DNA from: Alphaproteobacteria bacterium
GTDB taxonomy: Bacteria > Pseudomonadota > Alphaproteobacteria > Rhodobacterales > Rhodobacteraceae
Assembly: GCA_030431825.1 (NCBI GenBank)
Contig: JAUIIJ010000038.1
Coordinates: 1 to 38,860 of the forward strand
Direction of reading: 5' to 3'
DNA: 38,860 bases
In this document: piece after piece, positions 7,943 to 17,220 of the stretch
How the letters are laid out: every line of letters starts with the position of its first letter
How positions within the stretch are numbered: the first letter of the stretch is position 1
The notes under the pieces: generated by a model
Database searches by the model: none
The model's input: only the letters and a program-made list of their open reading frames with translations
Told to the model about the DNA's origin: nothing
Position numbers and translations under genes: made by a program

Positions 7943-8995
7943 ATGCCTTACAAAATCCTCATTCTCGGCGCGTCCTATGGCTCGCTTCTGGGCACCAAGT
8001 TTCTCGCCGCGGGGCATGATGTCACCCTGGTCTGCCGCGACAAGACCGCGGCGCTGATCAATGGCAAGGGAACCGAGGTACGGATCAAGCTGCGCGACGA
8101 AGACAGCCACCGCAGCATCCTGTCGGGCGATCTTGACGGCACGCTGGACGCCCGGACGCCACAGGATGCTCAGCCGCAGGAATATGACCTGGTCTGCCTC
8201 GCAATGCAGGAGCCGCAATATTCCCACCCGTCCCTGCGTGATCTGCTGGCCAGGGTGGCCGAGGCGCGGGTGCCGTGCATGTCGATCATGAACATGCCGC
8301 CCCTGCCCTACATGCGCCGCATCCCCGATCTCGATTGCACGCCGCTTGGCGGCGCCTATCAGGACCCGGACATCTGGAACAAGTTCGACCCGGCGCTGAT
8401 GACCCTCTGCTCGCCCGATCCCCAGGCCTTCCGCCCGCCGGAAGAAGAGGCAAACGTGCTGCATGTGGGGCTGCCGACCAACTTCAAGGTCACCCGTTTC
8501 CACGACGCCAAGGCCGATGCGATGCTCGCCGAGCTGGAACAGGGCATCCTCGACTATCGCATCGACGGCAAGGACGTGCCGGTGAAACTGCGCGCGTTCG
8601 ATTCGCTGTTCGTTCCGTTTGCCAAATGGGCAATGCTGGCCACCGGCAATTATCGCTGCATCCAGCCCGGCGATCCCATCGCCATCCGCGACGCGGTGCA
8701 TGGCGACCTCGACAAATCCCGCGCGATCTATGGCGCGGTGAATGATCTGGTGGTTGGCCTCGGCGCCGAGCCCGAAGACATGGTGCCCTTCGAGAAATAC
8801 GCGCGCGCCGCCGAGGGCCTCCTGAAACCCTCCTCCGCCGCCCGCGCCATCGCCGCCGGTGCTCCTGCCATCGAACGGGTCGACAAGCTGATCCTGCTTA
8901 TCACCCAATCGCTCGGCCAGAACAACACCGACCTCGCCGCCACGGTGGAACTGGTGGATCAGAAACTGGCCGAGAACCAGCAGGCTGCGGATTAG
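7943..8995 (+). CDS. PanE/ApbA-family 2-oxoacid reductase (possible oxalyl-CoA reductase)
   Basis: This 350-residue protein has an N-terminal Rossmann fold, KILILGASYGSLLGTKFLAAG, with a variant of the ketopantoate reductase GxGxxG loop, followed by DVTLVCRD. A helical C-terminal domain follows. The start is ATG 7943, which puts the Rossmann strand at residue 4; an upstream extension would run through non-coding-looking sequence. True PanE makes pantoate from ketopantoate with NADPH. In Methylobacterium extorquens a PanE-like protein (PanE2) in the oxalate cluster reduces oxalyl-CoA to glyoxylate. The gene's place beside oxc, frc and sucCD makes that role possible here, but I could not align the two. 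It lies 215 nt after sucD and behind a hairpin, so co-transcription is uncertain. Confidence 0.7.
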   Translation: MPYKILILGASYGSLLGTKFLAAGHDVTLVCRDKTAALINGKGTEVRIKLRDEDSHRSILSGDLDGTLDARTPQDAQPQEYDLVCLAMQEPQYSHPSLRDLLARVAEARVPCMSIMNMPPLPYMRRIPDLDCTPLGGAYQDPDIWNKFDPALMTLCSPDPQAFRPPEEEANVLHVGLPTNFKVTRFHDAKADAMLAELEQGILDYRIDGKDVPVKLRAFDSLFVPFAKWAMLATGNYRCIQPGDPIAIRDAVHGDLDKSRAIYGAVNDLVVGLGAEPEDMVPFEKYARAAEGLLKPSSAARAIAAGAPAIERVDKLILLITQSLGQNNTDLAATVELVDQKLAENQQAAD

Positions 8996-9086
8996 CTCTT
9001 CAAGCCCCTAACAAAGGTAATCGGCTGACCACCTTTGCCGGGGGCACCTCCCCCATCAATGGGAATGCACAGTTTCTCTATGCGGA

Positions 9087-9776
9087 CTATTTTTTGCCTT
9101 TAACTACCTGCAGCCATACCGGGCTAGCTCGTGAACCAAGCGAACCTCGCAGCCTTCTAGAAGTTCCGAACTGAGACACAGCAGCGTCGACAATATCTTG
9201 CATTCGCCTCATATGATAATTGCATATCTCGCTGATTGGTTGCTCTTCTAGATAGTTATTCTCGGGACATCCCGTGACGTTTTGGAGGTGCGTCGTCGTC
9301 TTCGCCACCGTCAGCGCATTCGCAGAGTACACCTTATAGGTCCCAGAGCCATAACTAACCTCCCAACCGGAACCTCCCAATTCGTCGCCAAAAAAGTAGC
9401 TAACAACGTTAGGCGGAGGTGGGCCCAACTCCTTCTTTGCATCTTCAAAATTTCCGTGCGCCCGAGTCGAGTACGACACAAAAAGTTGACCCCGCTTTTC
9501 AATGCGATTACGTAACTCGACAAAATTGCGGCAGATTGGATCGTCTCTGAGACCCTTCTGAAAAGGCTCATACCACTCACTAAATAGCGGCACTTTGCCT
9601 TTCAAATTCTGCACAATGAAAGTTATTGACCTTGATGTTGTGATGAAATTGCGAAGTGCGATGTGTGCTCTATTTGGGTCGCGACTATTGATTTCCTCTA
9701 AGCTATCCGTTGCCAACTTTGCTGCAGTGATAACGTTCTCCAAAATCTCGTCGATTTCATCAATTTTGTGGCTCAA
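9087..9776 (-). CDS. Unknown protein, AT-rich orphan gene behind uvrB
   Basis: The open frame encodes 229 residues that I do not recognise. The first third is acidic and helical (KIDEIDEILENVI, with heptad-like spacing), the middle is rich in charged residues, and there is a PPPP run near residue 120. No signal peptide or membrane segment is seen. The base composition is clearly more AT-rich than in flanking genes, and codons such as ATA, TTA and AGA are common, which suggests recent acquisition. The only start is TTG at 9776, one base after the uvrB stop. No good ribosome site is visible, so expression may depend on uvrB read-through. It could be a small toxin, a phage-defence accessory or a pseudogene; nothing in the sequence decides. 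Confidence 0.6.
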   Translation of the reverse strand: MSHKIDEIDEILENVITAAKLATDSLEEINSRDPNRAHIALRNFITTSRSITFIVQNLKGKVPLFSEWYEPFQKGLRDDPICRNFVELRNRIEKRGQLFVSYSTRAHGNFEDAKKELGPPPPNVVSYFFGDELGGSGWEVSYGSGTYKVYSANALTVAKTTTHLQNVTGCPENNYLEEQPISEICNYHMRRMQDIVDAAVSQFGTSRRLRGSLGSRASPVWLQVVKGKK

Positions 9777-9777
9777 A

Positions 9778-11970
9778 CTACCGCCCCCGCCGCTTCACGT
9801 TCCCGCCCCGCTGCCCCGGTCGTCCGGCCGTTGATCGCCCACGGGAGTTGACCGCCTGTTCGCTGGCTTTCTCGACCGCGTATTGCCGCGCCAGCGGGTC
9901 GTCGGACACCACGAGGTCCACCGCTTCGAGCCGCTTGATCTCGTCGCGCAGGCGGGCGGCCTCTTCGAATTCGAGATTCTCTGCCGCCTTGCGCATGTCG
10001 GTGCGCAAACCATCGAGCACCGCCTCGAGATTGCCGCCATGCAATGGCTTGTCGATGGTCGCCGTGACCCGCGACATGTCGGTGTCGCCCTGATACAGCC
10101 CGGCCAGCACGTCCTCGACATTCTTCTTGACGGTTTCCGGCGTGATCCCGTGCTCTTCGTTATAGGCGATCTGCTTGGCCCGGCGGCGGTCGGTTTCGCC
10201 AAGCGCGCGCTCCATGCTCCCGGTGATCTTGTCGGCATACATGATGACCCGCCCGTCCGCGTTCCGCGCCGCGCGCCCGATGGTCTGGATCAGCGAGGTT
10301 TCACTGCGCAGGAACCCTTCCTTGTCCGCATCGAGAATGGCCACAAGCCCGCATTCCGGGATGTCCAGCCCCTCGCGCAAGAGGTTGATCCCGATCAGTA
10401 CGTCAAACGCCCCGAGCCGCAGATCGCGCAGGATCTCGATCCGCTCCAGCGTGTCAATGTCCGAGTGCATGTAGCGCACCTTGATGCCCTGCTCATGCAT
10501 GTATTCGGTCAGGTCCTCGGCCATGCGCTTGGTCAGAGTGGTCACCAGCGTGCGGAACCTGTTGGCCGCAACCTTGCGCACCTCGTCGAGCAGGTCGTCC
10601 ACCTGCGTCTCGACCGGGCGAATCTCGACCACCGGGTCCAGCAGGCCGGTAGGCCGGATCACCTGTTCGACAAAGACACCGCCTGCCTGCTCGACCTCCC
10701 AGGACGCAGGCGTGGCCGAAACGAACACAGATTGCGGACGCATCGCGTCCCACTCCTCGAACTTCAACGGCCGGTTGTCCATGCAACTGGGCAGCCGGAA
10801 CCCATGTTCGGCCAGCGTGAACTTGCGCCGGTGGTCGCCTTTGTACATGCCGCCGATCTGAGGCACCGAGACATGGCTTTCGTCGGCGAACACGATGGCG
10901 TTGTCGGGGATGAATTCGAAAAGCGTCGGCGGCGGTTCGCCCGGCGCACGCCCGGTCAGATAGCGCGAGTAATTCTCGATTCCGTTGCAGAACCCCTGCG
11001 CCTCGATCATCTCGATGTCGAAATTGGTGCGCTGCTCCAGCCGCTGCGCCTCAAGCAGCTTGCCTTCTGCAACCAGATGGTCCAGCCGCTCGCGCAGCTC
11101 CTTCTTGATGTTGATAACCGCCTGATTCAGCGTTGGTTTCGGCGTTACATAGTGACTGTTGGCATAGACCCTGATCTGCTCGAACGTATCCGTCTTTTCC
11201 CCGGTCAACGGGTCAAATTCGGTGATGCTCTCAAGTTCTTCGCCAAAGAACGACAGCCGCCAGGCCCGGTCTTCGAGGTGCGCCGGAAAAATCTCGAGAC
11301 TGTCGCCGCGCACGCGGAAGCTGCCGCGCTGGAACGCCTGATCGTTACGACGGTATTGCTGTTCCACCAGAGCCGCCATGACCTTGCGCTGGTCATACTC
11401 CTGCCCGACCTTGAGATCCTGAGTCATCGCGCCATAGGTTTCGACCGAGCCGATACCGTAGATGCACGAAACCGAGGCCACGATGATCACGTCATCGCGC
11501 TCCAGCAACGCCCGGGTCGCCGAGTGGCGCATCCGGTCGATCTGTTCGTTGATCTGGCTTTCCTTTTCGATATAGGTGTCGCTGCGCGGAACATAGGCTT
11601 CGGGCTGGTAATAGTCGTAGAAGCTGACGAAATACTCGACCGCATTGTCCGGAAAGAACCCCTTGAACTCCCCGTAAAGCTGCGCGGCCAGCGTCTTGTT
11701 GGGCGCAAGGATGATCGCCGGTCGCTGCGTCTCTTCGATGACCTTGGCCATCGTGAATGTCTTGCCGGTGCCCGTCGCACCGAGCAGAACCTGATTGCGC
11801 TCACCATCCCGCACCGCCTGCGCCAGTTCCGCGATCGCGGTAGGCTGGTCGCCCGCCGGCTCGAACTCGGTGGCCATCACCAGCCGCTTGCCGCCTTCGA
11901 GCTTTTCGCGAGGTGCCGCATCGGGGGCGGACATCATCGGCATCGAGCGATCGGTATGAACATGGGGCAT
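9778..11970 (-). CDS. uvrB: UvrABC system protein B
   Basis: The 730-residue DNA damage-recognition helicase of nucleotide excision repair loads onto lesions with UvrA and recruits UvrC. Walker A GATGTGKT is at 64-71, the beta-hairpin segment [16 protein letters not shown] follows, and the helicase motif II appears as [11 protein letters not shown]. The [15 protein letters not shown] and IGRAARN helicase motifs are present, as is the C-terminal UvrC-binding UVR motif ([12 protein letters not shown]). The N-terminus has about 30 extra residues before the usual start, typical of alphaproteobacteria. ATG 11970 follows GGAGAA. The tail after the UVR motif is basic and low-complexity ([14 protein letters not shown]). 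The call is certain. Confidence 0.98.
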   Translation of the reverse strand: MPHVHTDRSMPMMSAPDAAPREKLEGGKRLVMATEFEPAGDQPTAIAELAQAVRDGERNQVLLGATGTGKTFTMAKVIEETQRPAIILAPNKTLAAQLYGEFKGFFPDNAVEYFVSFYDYYQPEAYVPRSDTYIEKESQINEQIDRMRHSATRALLERDDVIIVASVSCIYGIGSVETYGAMTQDLKVGQEYDQRKVMAALVEQQYRRNDQAFQRGSFRVRGDSLEIFPAHLEDRAWRLSFFGEELESITEFDPLTGEKTDTFEQIRVYANSHYVTPKPTLNQAVINIKKELRERLDHLVAEGKLLEAQRLEQRTNFDIEMIEAQGFCNGIENYSRYLTGRAPGEPPPTLFEFIPDNAIVFADESHVSVPQIGGMYKGDHRRKFTLAEHGFRLPSCMDNRPLKFEEWDAMRPQSVFVSATPASWEVEQAGGVFVEQVIRPTGLLDPVVEIRPVETQVDDLLDEVRKVAANRFRTLVTTLTKRMAEDLTEYMHEQGIKVRYMHSDIDTLERIEILRDLRLGAFDVLIGINLLREGLDIPECGLVAILDADKEGFLRSETSLIQTIGRAARNADGRVIMYADKITGSMERALGETDRRRAKQIAYNEEHGITPETVKKNVEDVLAGLYQGDTDMSRVTATIDKPLHGGNLEAVLDGLRTDMRKAAENLEFEEAARLRDEIKRLEAVDLVVSDDPLARQYAVEKASEQAVNSRGRSTAGRPGQRGGNVKRRGR

Positions 11971-12157
11971 GGGGTTCTCCGGGCGGCAGGTTCCTCAAAC
12001 TTGTTCTCTTTCCGTCCGGGTTCAACCCCGGATTCAGAGCATCCGCGGCGCTGATGCCAATTATCGGCATGAGAACACCGCCTGCGAGCGAGCAAACCAC
12101 GCTTGCCCCGAGACCCGGAATGGCTGATAAAAGCCTCAACGACCACAGGAGCGATCA

Positions 12158-12469
12158 ATGCGTGCACGCATCTACAAGCCAGCGAGAAACGCGATGACAT
12201 CGGGCATGGCCAAGACCCGCACCTGGGTGCTCGACTTTGTCCCGGCCAGCGCGCGTGATGTCGATCCGCTGATGGGCTGGACCTCCTCGGACGACACCCA
12301 GAGCCAGGTAAGACTGCGCTTTTCCAGCAAGGAGGCCGCGCTGGACTATGCCAGGGACCACGGTATCGACGCCCAGATAATCGAACCCAAGACCCGCAAG
12401 CAGAACATTCGCCCCGGTGGCTATGCGGACAATTTCGCCGCGAGCCGGCGCACCGTCTGGACCCATTGA
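12158..12469 (+). CDS. NADH-ubiquinone oxidoreductase accessory subunit, NDUFS4 family
   Basis: The 103-residue protein matches the ETC complex I subunit conserved region (NDUFS4/18-kDa family). It begins [15 protein letters not shown], continues with TRTWVLDF and [15 protein letters not shown], then [13 protein letters not shown], and ends with a basic, aromatic tail ([14 protein letters not shown]). Alphaproteobacteria and mitochondria share this supernumerary subunit at the matrix or cytoplasmic arm of complex I. AGGAG lies about 7 nt before the ATG. The main nuo operon is not in the window, which is the usual arrangement for this gene. The next gene overlaps its stop. Confidence 0.92.
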   Translation: MRARIYKPARNAMTSGMAKTRTWVLDFVPASARDVDPLMGWTSSDDTQSQVRLRFSSKEAALDYARDHGIDAQIIEPKTRKQNIRPGGYADNFAASRRTVWTH

Positions 12470-12996
12470 GGTACCCGGCAAAGCGCATCGAGATTCGCCC
12501 GGCCGATCCCGGCGCACCGACAATCCGCGCGATGATCGACGCGCATCTTGCACATAGCCGGGAAACAACCCCCGCCGATAGTATTCACGCCTTGCCGGTT
12601 GATGCCCTGCGTGCCCCGGAAATCCGGTTCTGGGCCTTGTTCGAGGATGGTGTACCGCTGGGATGCGGCGCACTCAAGGACCTGGGTGGCGGCCTGGTGG
12701 AGGTCAAATCAGTTCACGTTGCACGGACTGCGAGACGCCGCGGGCTGGCTCGTCGGATCATGCTGTTCCTGCAAGCAGAGGCCACCAAAACCGGACACAC
12801 GGCAATGGCACTTGAGACAGGTTCCGAACTGCTTCCGGATTTCGAAGCTGCCCGCGCGCTGTATCACTCTCTGGGCTTTACCCCGTGCGACCCGATCCCC
12901 AGCTATGCCCCCGATCCCAACAGCGTATTTCTGCACCTCCGGCTTGATCGGCCCGACGCCGAGCGCCGCTTGTCGACATACCCAGAAACACCCTAG
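12466..12996 (+). CDS. GNAT-family N-acetyltransferase
   Basis: The 176-residue protein carries a single Gcn5-type acetyltransferase domain. Substrate-side strands run from IEIRPADP to [22 protein letters not shown]. The acetyl-CoA loop is [17 protein letters not shown] (R/QxxGxG/A variant, near residues 83-99), and the terminal motif [11 protein letters not shown] completes the fold. It resembles uncharacterised small-molecule or protein acetyltransferases; the substrate is unknown. The TTG start at 12466 overlaps the TGA of the NDUFS4 gene, implying coupling. A later ATG would cut the first strand, so TTG is preferred. Its TAG stop shares the CTAG palindrome with the stop of the convergent caspase-like gene. 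Confidence 0.85.
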   Translation: MRYPAKRIEIRPADPGAPTIRAMIDAHLAHSRETTPADSIHALPVDALRAPEIRFWALFEDGVPLGCGALKDLGGGLVEVKSVHVARTARRRGLARRIMLFLQAEATKTGHTAMALETGSELLPDFEAARALYHSLGFTPCDPIPSYAPDPNSVFLHLRLDRPDAERRLSTYPETP

Positions 12997-14477
12997 TTGC
13001 ACCCCGCTTCGGCCCAGGTCCGGAGATGCCGCTTGAAGGCCCCGCCAAACGGGTGTTTCTTGTCGAGTGAACGTTCCATGCTGGCGCTCAGATAGGCACC
13101 GGCCTGACTGCAGAGCCGGTCCTGAGTCCATTGATGACAATTCGAACAGGTCTGCTGTTTCCAGTATTCCTCGGGCAACCCCTCTACCGGCGGGAAGAGT
13201 GGCGACATCTTGATGAGTTCCGCGATCGACCGTCCGGATACCTCCGGCAGGTCGGAGACGAGCGCCGATTCAAAGCTGATCGGGCCTGCCGCCGCGGGTG
13301 CCGGGGGTGTTGCCGGCCCCGCTTCCGCCGCGACCTCGGGCGTGTCGGTCACGCCCTCTCCCTCAGGATCATGACCGGCTTTCTCGCGGAGCGCGACGAG
13401 TTCGCCATTGGCGAATTCGGCAAAGACACCCTCGGGGTAGGCATCAAGATAGGCCTGGTAGGATGCGATGCTGGCCTCCGACTGCGCCACTTCGAACATT
13501 TCCTGTTCTTCGGGGGACGGGCCTTGCGCCGTCGGCGCGGGCCTGGCCGCTTCCGGCTGCGACAGTTCCCTTTCCATCAGAACTGACAGGAGCGCGCGCG
13601 CATCTCCGGAATAGGTACCCTCAGGATATCCGCGCAAAAACAGCATGATCTGGACGGGATCTCCCGAAGCCTGGACCGAGTTCCAGAGTTGCAGCTCCTG
13701 CAGTTCCGCCGGCGTCAGCGGCTCTTCTTCGGCGAAAACGAAGTCGCTGGTCAGCGAGGAAGAATCCCACGGTGTCTGCTGCCCCGCCGTCTTGTCGAGC
13801 ACATCGATCCGCACCTTCTTGAACATCTGTTCGATACGCATCCCCGGGGTGGTGATCTGCGACGCCAGGGCCTGTGTGAACGGGCTGTTGCCGTCCAGCC
13901 CATCCAGCGCGACACCGCCCGGCGCGGTCGCATAGGCCAGAAACGTGCCGGTCGGGGCCTGCATCTCGGCAAGACCGTTATCGTTGAATTGCGGGATATC
14001 GGTGAATGGATTATTGCGACAGGCATCGAGAATCATGATGTTTGTCTTGTTGCGCGCGGAAAACATCTGGCGCAGCACCGACTGCGCCTCGACCGCCACA
14101 AGGTCGAGATCTGCGGCATCCTCAAGCGCAACATCGACCGGCAAGAGATAGTTTGTACCATAGGACTGCACACCATGTCCTGCGTAATAGAACAGCCCGG
14201 TCGCATCCGCCCCGGCCTTGCGCAGCTCACGACCAAAGCGGGAAATGCCGCGCTTCATCGCGGCCTGATCGCTATCCAGCAGCAGCGTCACCTTGAAATC
14301 GAGCCCTTCGAGCGTTTCCGCGATGAGCCTTGCGTCGTTCGACGGGTTATCGAGCGGTGACACCGCACTATAGGCGGAATTGCCGATGACAAGCGCCAGC
14401 CTTTCCTGCGCCCGCAGCGGCGCAGCCACGAGCAGGAGCAAAAGACAACAGACATTGAGTGCAATGCGCAGGTGCAA
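12993..14477 (-). CDS. Exported caspase-like (peptidase C14) protein with C-terminal CxxCH
   Basis: The start is uncertain. TTG 14477 has AGGA 8 nt upstream and gives 494 residues; TTG 14510 would give 505. Residue numbers below use the longer form. A signal peptide (LRIALNVCCLLLLLVAAPLRA) precedes a caspase-type domain: LALVIGNSAY, the catalytic His112 in YYAGHGVQ and Cys164 in LDACRNNPF. A proline/alanine-rich linker lies at about 320-410. The last 55 residues hold four cysteines (455, 458, 467, 504), the first pair forming CSNCH, a c-type haem-like CxxCH motif. It should act in the periplasm. It is divergent to the YceI-OmpA gene, with 200 bp between them. The caspase assignment is firm; haem attachment is only a possibility, and the cysteines may instead form disulfides. 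Confidence 0.87.
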   Translation of the reverse strand: MHLRIALNVCCLLLLLVAAPLRAQERLALVIGNSAYSAVSPLDNPSNDARLIAETLEGLDFKVTLLLDSDQAAMKRGISRFGRELRKAGADATGLFYYAGHGVQSYGTNYLLPVDVALEDAADLDLVAVEAQSVLRQMFSARNKTNIMILDACRNNPFTDIPQFNDNGLAEMQAPTGTFLAYATAPGGVALDGLDGNSPFTQALASQITTPGMRIEQMFKKVRIDVLDKTAGQQTPWDSSSLTSDFVFAEEEPLTPAELQELQLWNSVQASGDPVQIMLFLRGYPEGTYSGDARALLSVLMERELSQPEAARPAPTAQGPSPEEQEMFEVAQSEASIASYQAYLDAYPEGVFAEFANGELVALREKAGHDPEGEGVTDTPEVAAEAGPATPPAPAAAGPISFESALVSDLPEVSGRSIAELIKMSPLFPPVEGLPEEYWKQQTCSNCHQWTQDRLCSQAGAYLSASMERSLDKKHPFGGAFKRHLRTWAEAGCN

Positions 14478-14679
14478 CGTCCTCTTCCTGTTCAAACCCG
14501 GTTTTCCCAACGGGATCTTGTGTTTTGCGCGCCAAACTTCCTGCGAAGTCAGCCAAATTCAGGTATTTTCAATGTAACTATCGCTTTTCTCCCACAAGGG
14601 TGCAAGTTTCCTGTTACTCTGACCCAAGTGCCATGCAACCGTTTAGAATTTGTTAACTTTCGCATAAACAGGGACTGCC

Positions 14680-15756
14680 ATGATGCTCCGATTTATCCGC
14701 CATTCGCTTTATACCTGCCTGCTGGGCTGTTCGCTGTTGATTGCCGCGCCGCCGAGCGCCGACGCACAAACCACGGATCCTTTCGAAAACGGCTGGACCC
14801 TCGATGCAGCAGCCTCGGAGTTGCGGTTCATGTCGATCAAGAAGGGCAATGTCGCGGAAACCAACACGTTCGCCACGATCAGCGGCCTGATCACACAGGA
14901 GGGCAAGGCGCAAATCCGCGTGCTGATGGATTCCGTCGACACCAAGGTCGACCTGCGCAATGTGCGGATGCGGTTCCTGTTCTTTGAAACCTTCCTGCAT
15001 CCCGAAGCGACCATCACCGTCGATCTTGATCCGGCGCAGCTGACCGACCTGCACACCACCCGGCGCAAGATGATCGATGTCGAATATACCGCGACCGTGC
15101 ACGGCGTTTCGGTCAGCAAATCCGCCGAGGTTGCCGTGACGCTGATCGACAATGATCGCGTGGCCGTCTCGACGACGACCCCTATCGCCGTCACGCTGGA
15201 AGAGCACAACCTGGAAGCCGGGCGCATCAAGTTGCAGGAAGCGGCCAATGTCGACATCGCGCCCCTGGGAATTGTCAGCTTCGACTTTGTTTTCGACCGC
15301 TCAAGCCCCGGCACACCGCCGGACGTGGCGGTGCTGACGAATGTCGTGGCACCGGGTTCTGCCGCGCTGGAAACCAAGGGCAACCTTGACCGTGAAGCCT
15401 GTGTCGGGCGGTTCGAAATCCTGTCGCGGACCGGAAATATCTACTTCGCGACCGGCAGCGCTCGCCTTGATGCAAAAAGCACGCCACTTCTCGACAACCT
15501 GTTCGATATCGTGAACAGATGCCCGGAGCTCGCCATCGAGGTAGCGGGGCACACGGACTCCGATGGCAGCGACGTCGCCAACCTGCGGCTGAGCGAACGC
15601 CGCGCGGCGGCGGTTGCCGGTTATCTTCAGTCAAAGGGCATCCCGGCATCACGGATGCGCGCCATCGGATATGGTGAGGCACAGCCCCTCGTGGCCAACA
15701 CATCGCTCGAAAACAAGGCGCGCAACCGGCGGATCGAGTTCGCGGTCATCAACTAG
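14680..15756 (+). CDS. Envelope protein: YceI-like domain fused to OmpA C-terminal domain
   Basis: The 358-residue protein begins with a signal peptide that cleaves after ADA near residue 29. A YceI-like beta-barrel domain occupies about 38-206 (WTLDAAASELRFMSIKKG, then LFFETFLHPEATI, and later an LGIVSFDFVF strand). An OmpA-type peptidoglycan-binding domain occupies about 252-358, with GHTDSDGSDVANLRLSERRA and NKARNRRIEF. The OmpA part should bind diaminopimelate in peptidoglycan, placing the protein in the periplasm or at the outer membrane. YceI domains bind isoprenoid-type lipids in known structures. LLGC at 14-17 resembles a lipobox, but the long hydrophobic stretch after it favours ordinary cleavage. 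AGGGA precedes the ATG. The fusion is unusual, but both domains are clear. Confidence 0.87.
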   Translation: MMLRFIRHSLYTCLLGCSLLIAAPPSADAQTTDPFENGWTLDAAASELRFMSIKKGNVAETNTFATISGLITQEGKAQIRVLMDSVDTKVDLRNVRMRFLFFETFLHPEATITVDLDPAQLTDLHTTRRKMIDVEYTATVHGVSVSKSAEVAVTLIDNDRVAVSTTTPIAVTLEEHNLEAGRIKLQEAANVDIAPLGIVSFDFVFDRSSPGTPPDVAVLTNVVAPGSAALETKGNLDREACVGRFEILSRTGNIYFATGSARLDAKSTPLLDNLFDIVNRCPELAIEVAGHTDSDGSDVANLRLSERRAAAVAGYLQSKGIPASRMRAIGYGEAQPLVANTSLENKARNRRIEFAVIN

Positions 15757-15977
15757 GGGATCCAGCCATCGGCCGGAAACATCCGACAGTCCCGACACGT
15801 CGAAGAAGCCGATTTCAGGCGGCGTTGGATGATCGAGGCTCGTCGCGAAATGCCGCAGGCCGGTTCGTCGGCCTGCACCGTGTCCCCCTTGAATACCCTC
15901 GGCTTGACGTGATGTAAGCGGTCTGAACCAGAGGACACGATTTGCCGCGTCCACCAGATCAGTCAGAGGGCTTCCGG

Positions 15978-17009
15978 ATGACAGAGCACATCGAAACACC
16001 CCGGGTTCTGGTGACCGGAAGCGCCGGGTTCATCGGATTTCACCTGTGCCGATTGCTGCTGGCCGAGGGGTTTCGCGTACACGGCTATGACGGGATGACG
16101 GATTATTACGATGTCGCGCTCAAACAGCGGCGGCAGCAGATCCTGCTGCAAAACCCGGAATTTTCCACGACCGAGGCGCTGCTCGAAGACGACGATCAAC
16201 TCGAGCGCACGGCAACGGAATTTCAGCCGACGGTGATTGTCCACCTGGCGGCACAGGCCGGTGTGCGCTATTCGCTGGAAGCGCCGCGCTCCTACATCGA
16301 CAGCAACATCATCGGCACGTTCAACGTGATGGAGGCCGCGAGAAAGCTGAGGGTGAGCCATCTTCTGATGGCCTCGACATCCTCGATCTACGGCGCGAAC
16401 GAAGACATGCCCTTTCGCGAGACCGACAAGGCGGACCGTCAGTTGACGATCTATGCCGCGACAAAGAAGGCGAACGAGAGCATGGCGCATTCCTATGCCC
16501 ATCTCTGGAATATCCCGACCACGATGTTTCGCTTTTTCACGGTCTACGGACCGTGGGGGCGACCCGACCTCGCCTATTTCAAGTTCACGGATGCGATCCT
16601 GGGCGGGCGGCCCATCGACATCTACAATCACGGTGACATGTACCGCGATTTCACCTATGTCGACGATCTGGTGCGCGGCATTCGTCTGCTGATCGATGCG
16701 GTACCGGTGCGTCCGGAAACACCAGATGACATCGCCGCGGGAGACAGCCTGTCCACGGTTGCGCCCTATCGCGTCGTGAACATCGGAAACTCGGAAAAAG
16801 TACGTTTGCTCGATTTCATCGAGGCCCTGGAAGATGCGCTCGGCGTCAAGGCACAACGCAACTATCTGGGAATGCAAAAAGGCGACGTCCAGGCGACCTG
16901 GGCCGATGCCGACCTTTTGCGATCCCTTACGGGATATACGCCGCAGACCGATTATCGCGAGGGTCTGAAAGCCTTTGTGAAATGGTATCGTGACTACATG
17001 CGCGGGTGA
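15978..17009 (+). CDS. NAD-dependent epimerase, UDP-glucuronate 4-epimerase type
   Basis: This is an extended short-chain dehydrogenase of 343 residues. The NAD-binding loop is GSAGFIG (14-20), the HLAAQAGVRYS segment follows, and the catalytic pair is Tyr159 and Lys163 in LTIYAATKKANE. FFTVYGPWGRPDLAYF and DFTYVDD are typical of UDP-glucuronate/UDP-galacturonate 4-epimerases (LspL/CapI group), which feed capsule or LPS synthesis in the cytoplasm. ATG 15978 has AGAGGG 7 nt upstream and is preferred to a TTG at 15942. No other polysaccharide genes lie beside it. The 220 nt before it contain a 7-bp hairpin at 15855-15876 without a T-run and no other gene that I can support. Confidence 0.9.
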   Translation: MTEHIETPRVLVTGSAGFIGFHLCRLLLAEGFRVHGYDGMTDYYDVALKQRRQQILLQNPEFSTTEALLEDDDQLERTATEFQPTVIVHLAAQAGVRYSLEAPRSYIDSNIIGTFNVMEAARKLRVSHLLMASTSSIYGANEDMPFRETDKADRQLTIYAATKKANESMAHSYAHLWNIPTTMFRFFTVYGPWGRPDLAYFKFTDAILGGRPIDIYNHGDMYRDFTYVDDLVRGIRLLIDAVPVRPETPDDIAAGDSLSTVAPYRVVNIGNSEKVRLLDFIEALEDALGVKAQRNYLGMQKGDVQATWADADLLRSLTGYTPQTDYREGLKAFVKWYRDYMRG

Positions 17010-17019
17010 CCTGACGGGC

Positions 17020-17045
17020 ATTGTTCATGGGAAGGCGTGAACAAT
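17020..17045. repeat. Inverted repeat ATTGTTCA-N10-TGAACAAT
   Basis: Two perfect 8-base arms (17020-17027 and 17038-17045) follow 11 nt after the epimerase stop. The geometry, arms with a 10-bp spacer, fits either a regulator site or a weak hairpin. No T-run follows. A 54-codon frame begins inside it (ATG 17027, TAA 17189-17191) but has no recognisable product. Confidence 0.4.
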
Positions 17046-17220
17046 TCGAAACCGATCGCATTCGCTGGCGCAGCAACAACAAGGTGTTCTCCGGGGAACG
17101 CAACCCGACTTATGTGTTGGATCCGTCGATGGTCTGTTGCGGTCCGGTGTCACCCGCATTCACAAAAAAGACACACTTGCCAGCAGCGTAAAAAAGTTGT
17201 TCCATCTTCATAGGGTAAAA

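Noticed and set aside
9883..12054. Long + strand frame opposite uvrB
   Set aside because: UvrB is unmistakable on the minus strand; the antisense frame has no motif or ribosome site.
15855..15876. Hairpin GCAGGCC-N8-GGCCTGC as terminator of the YceI-OmpA gene
   Set aside because: It is 99 nt after the stop, has only seven pairs and has no T-run.
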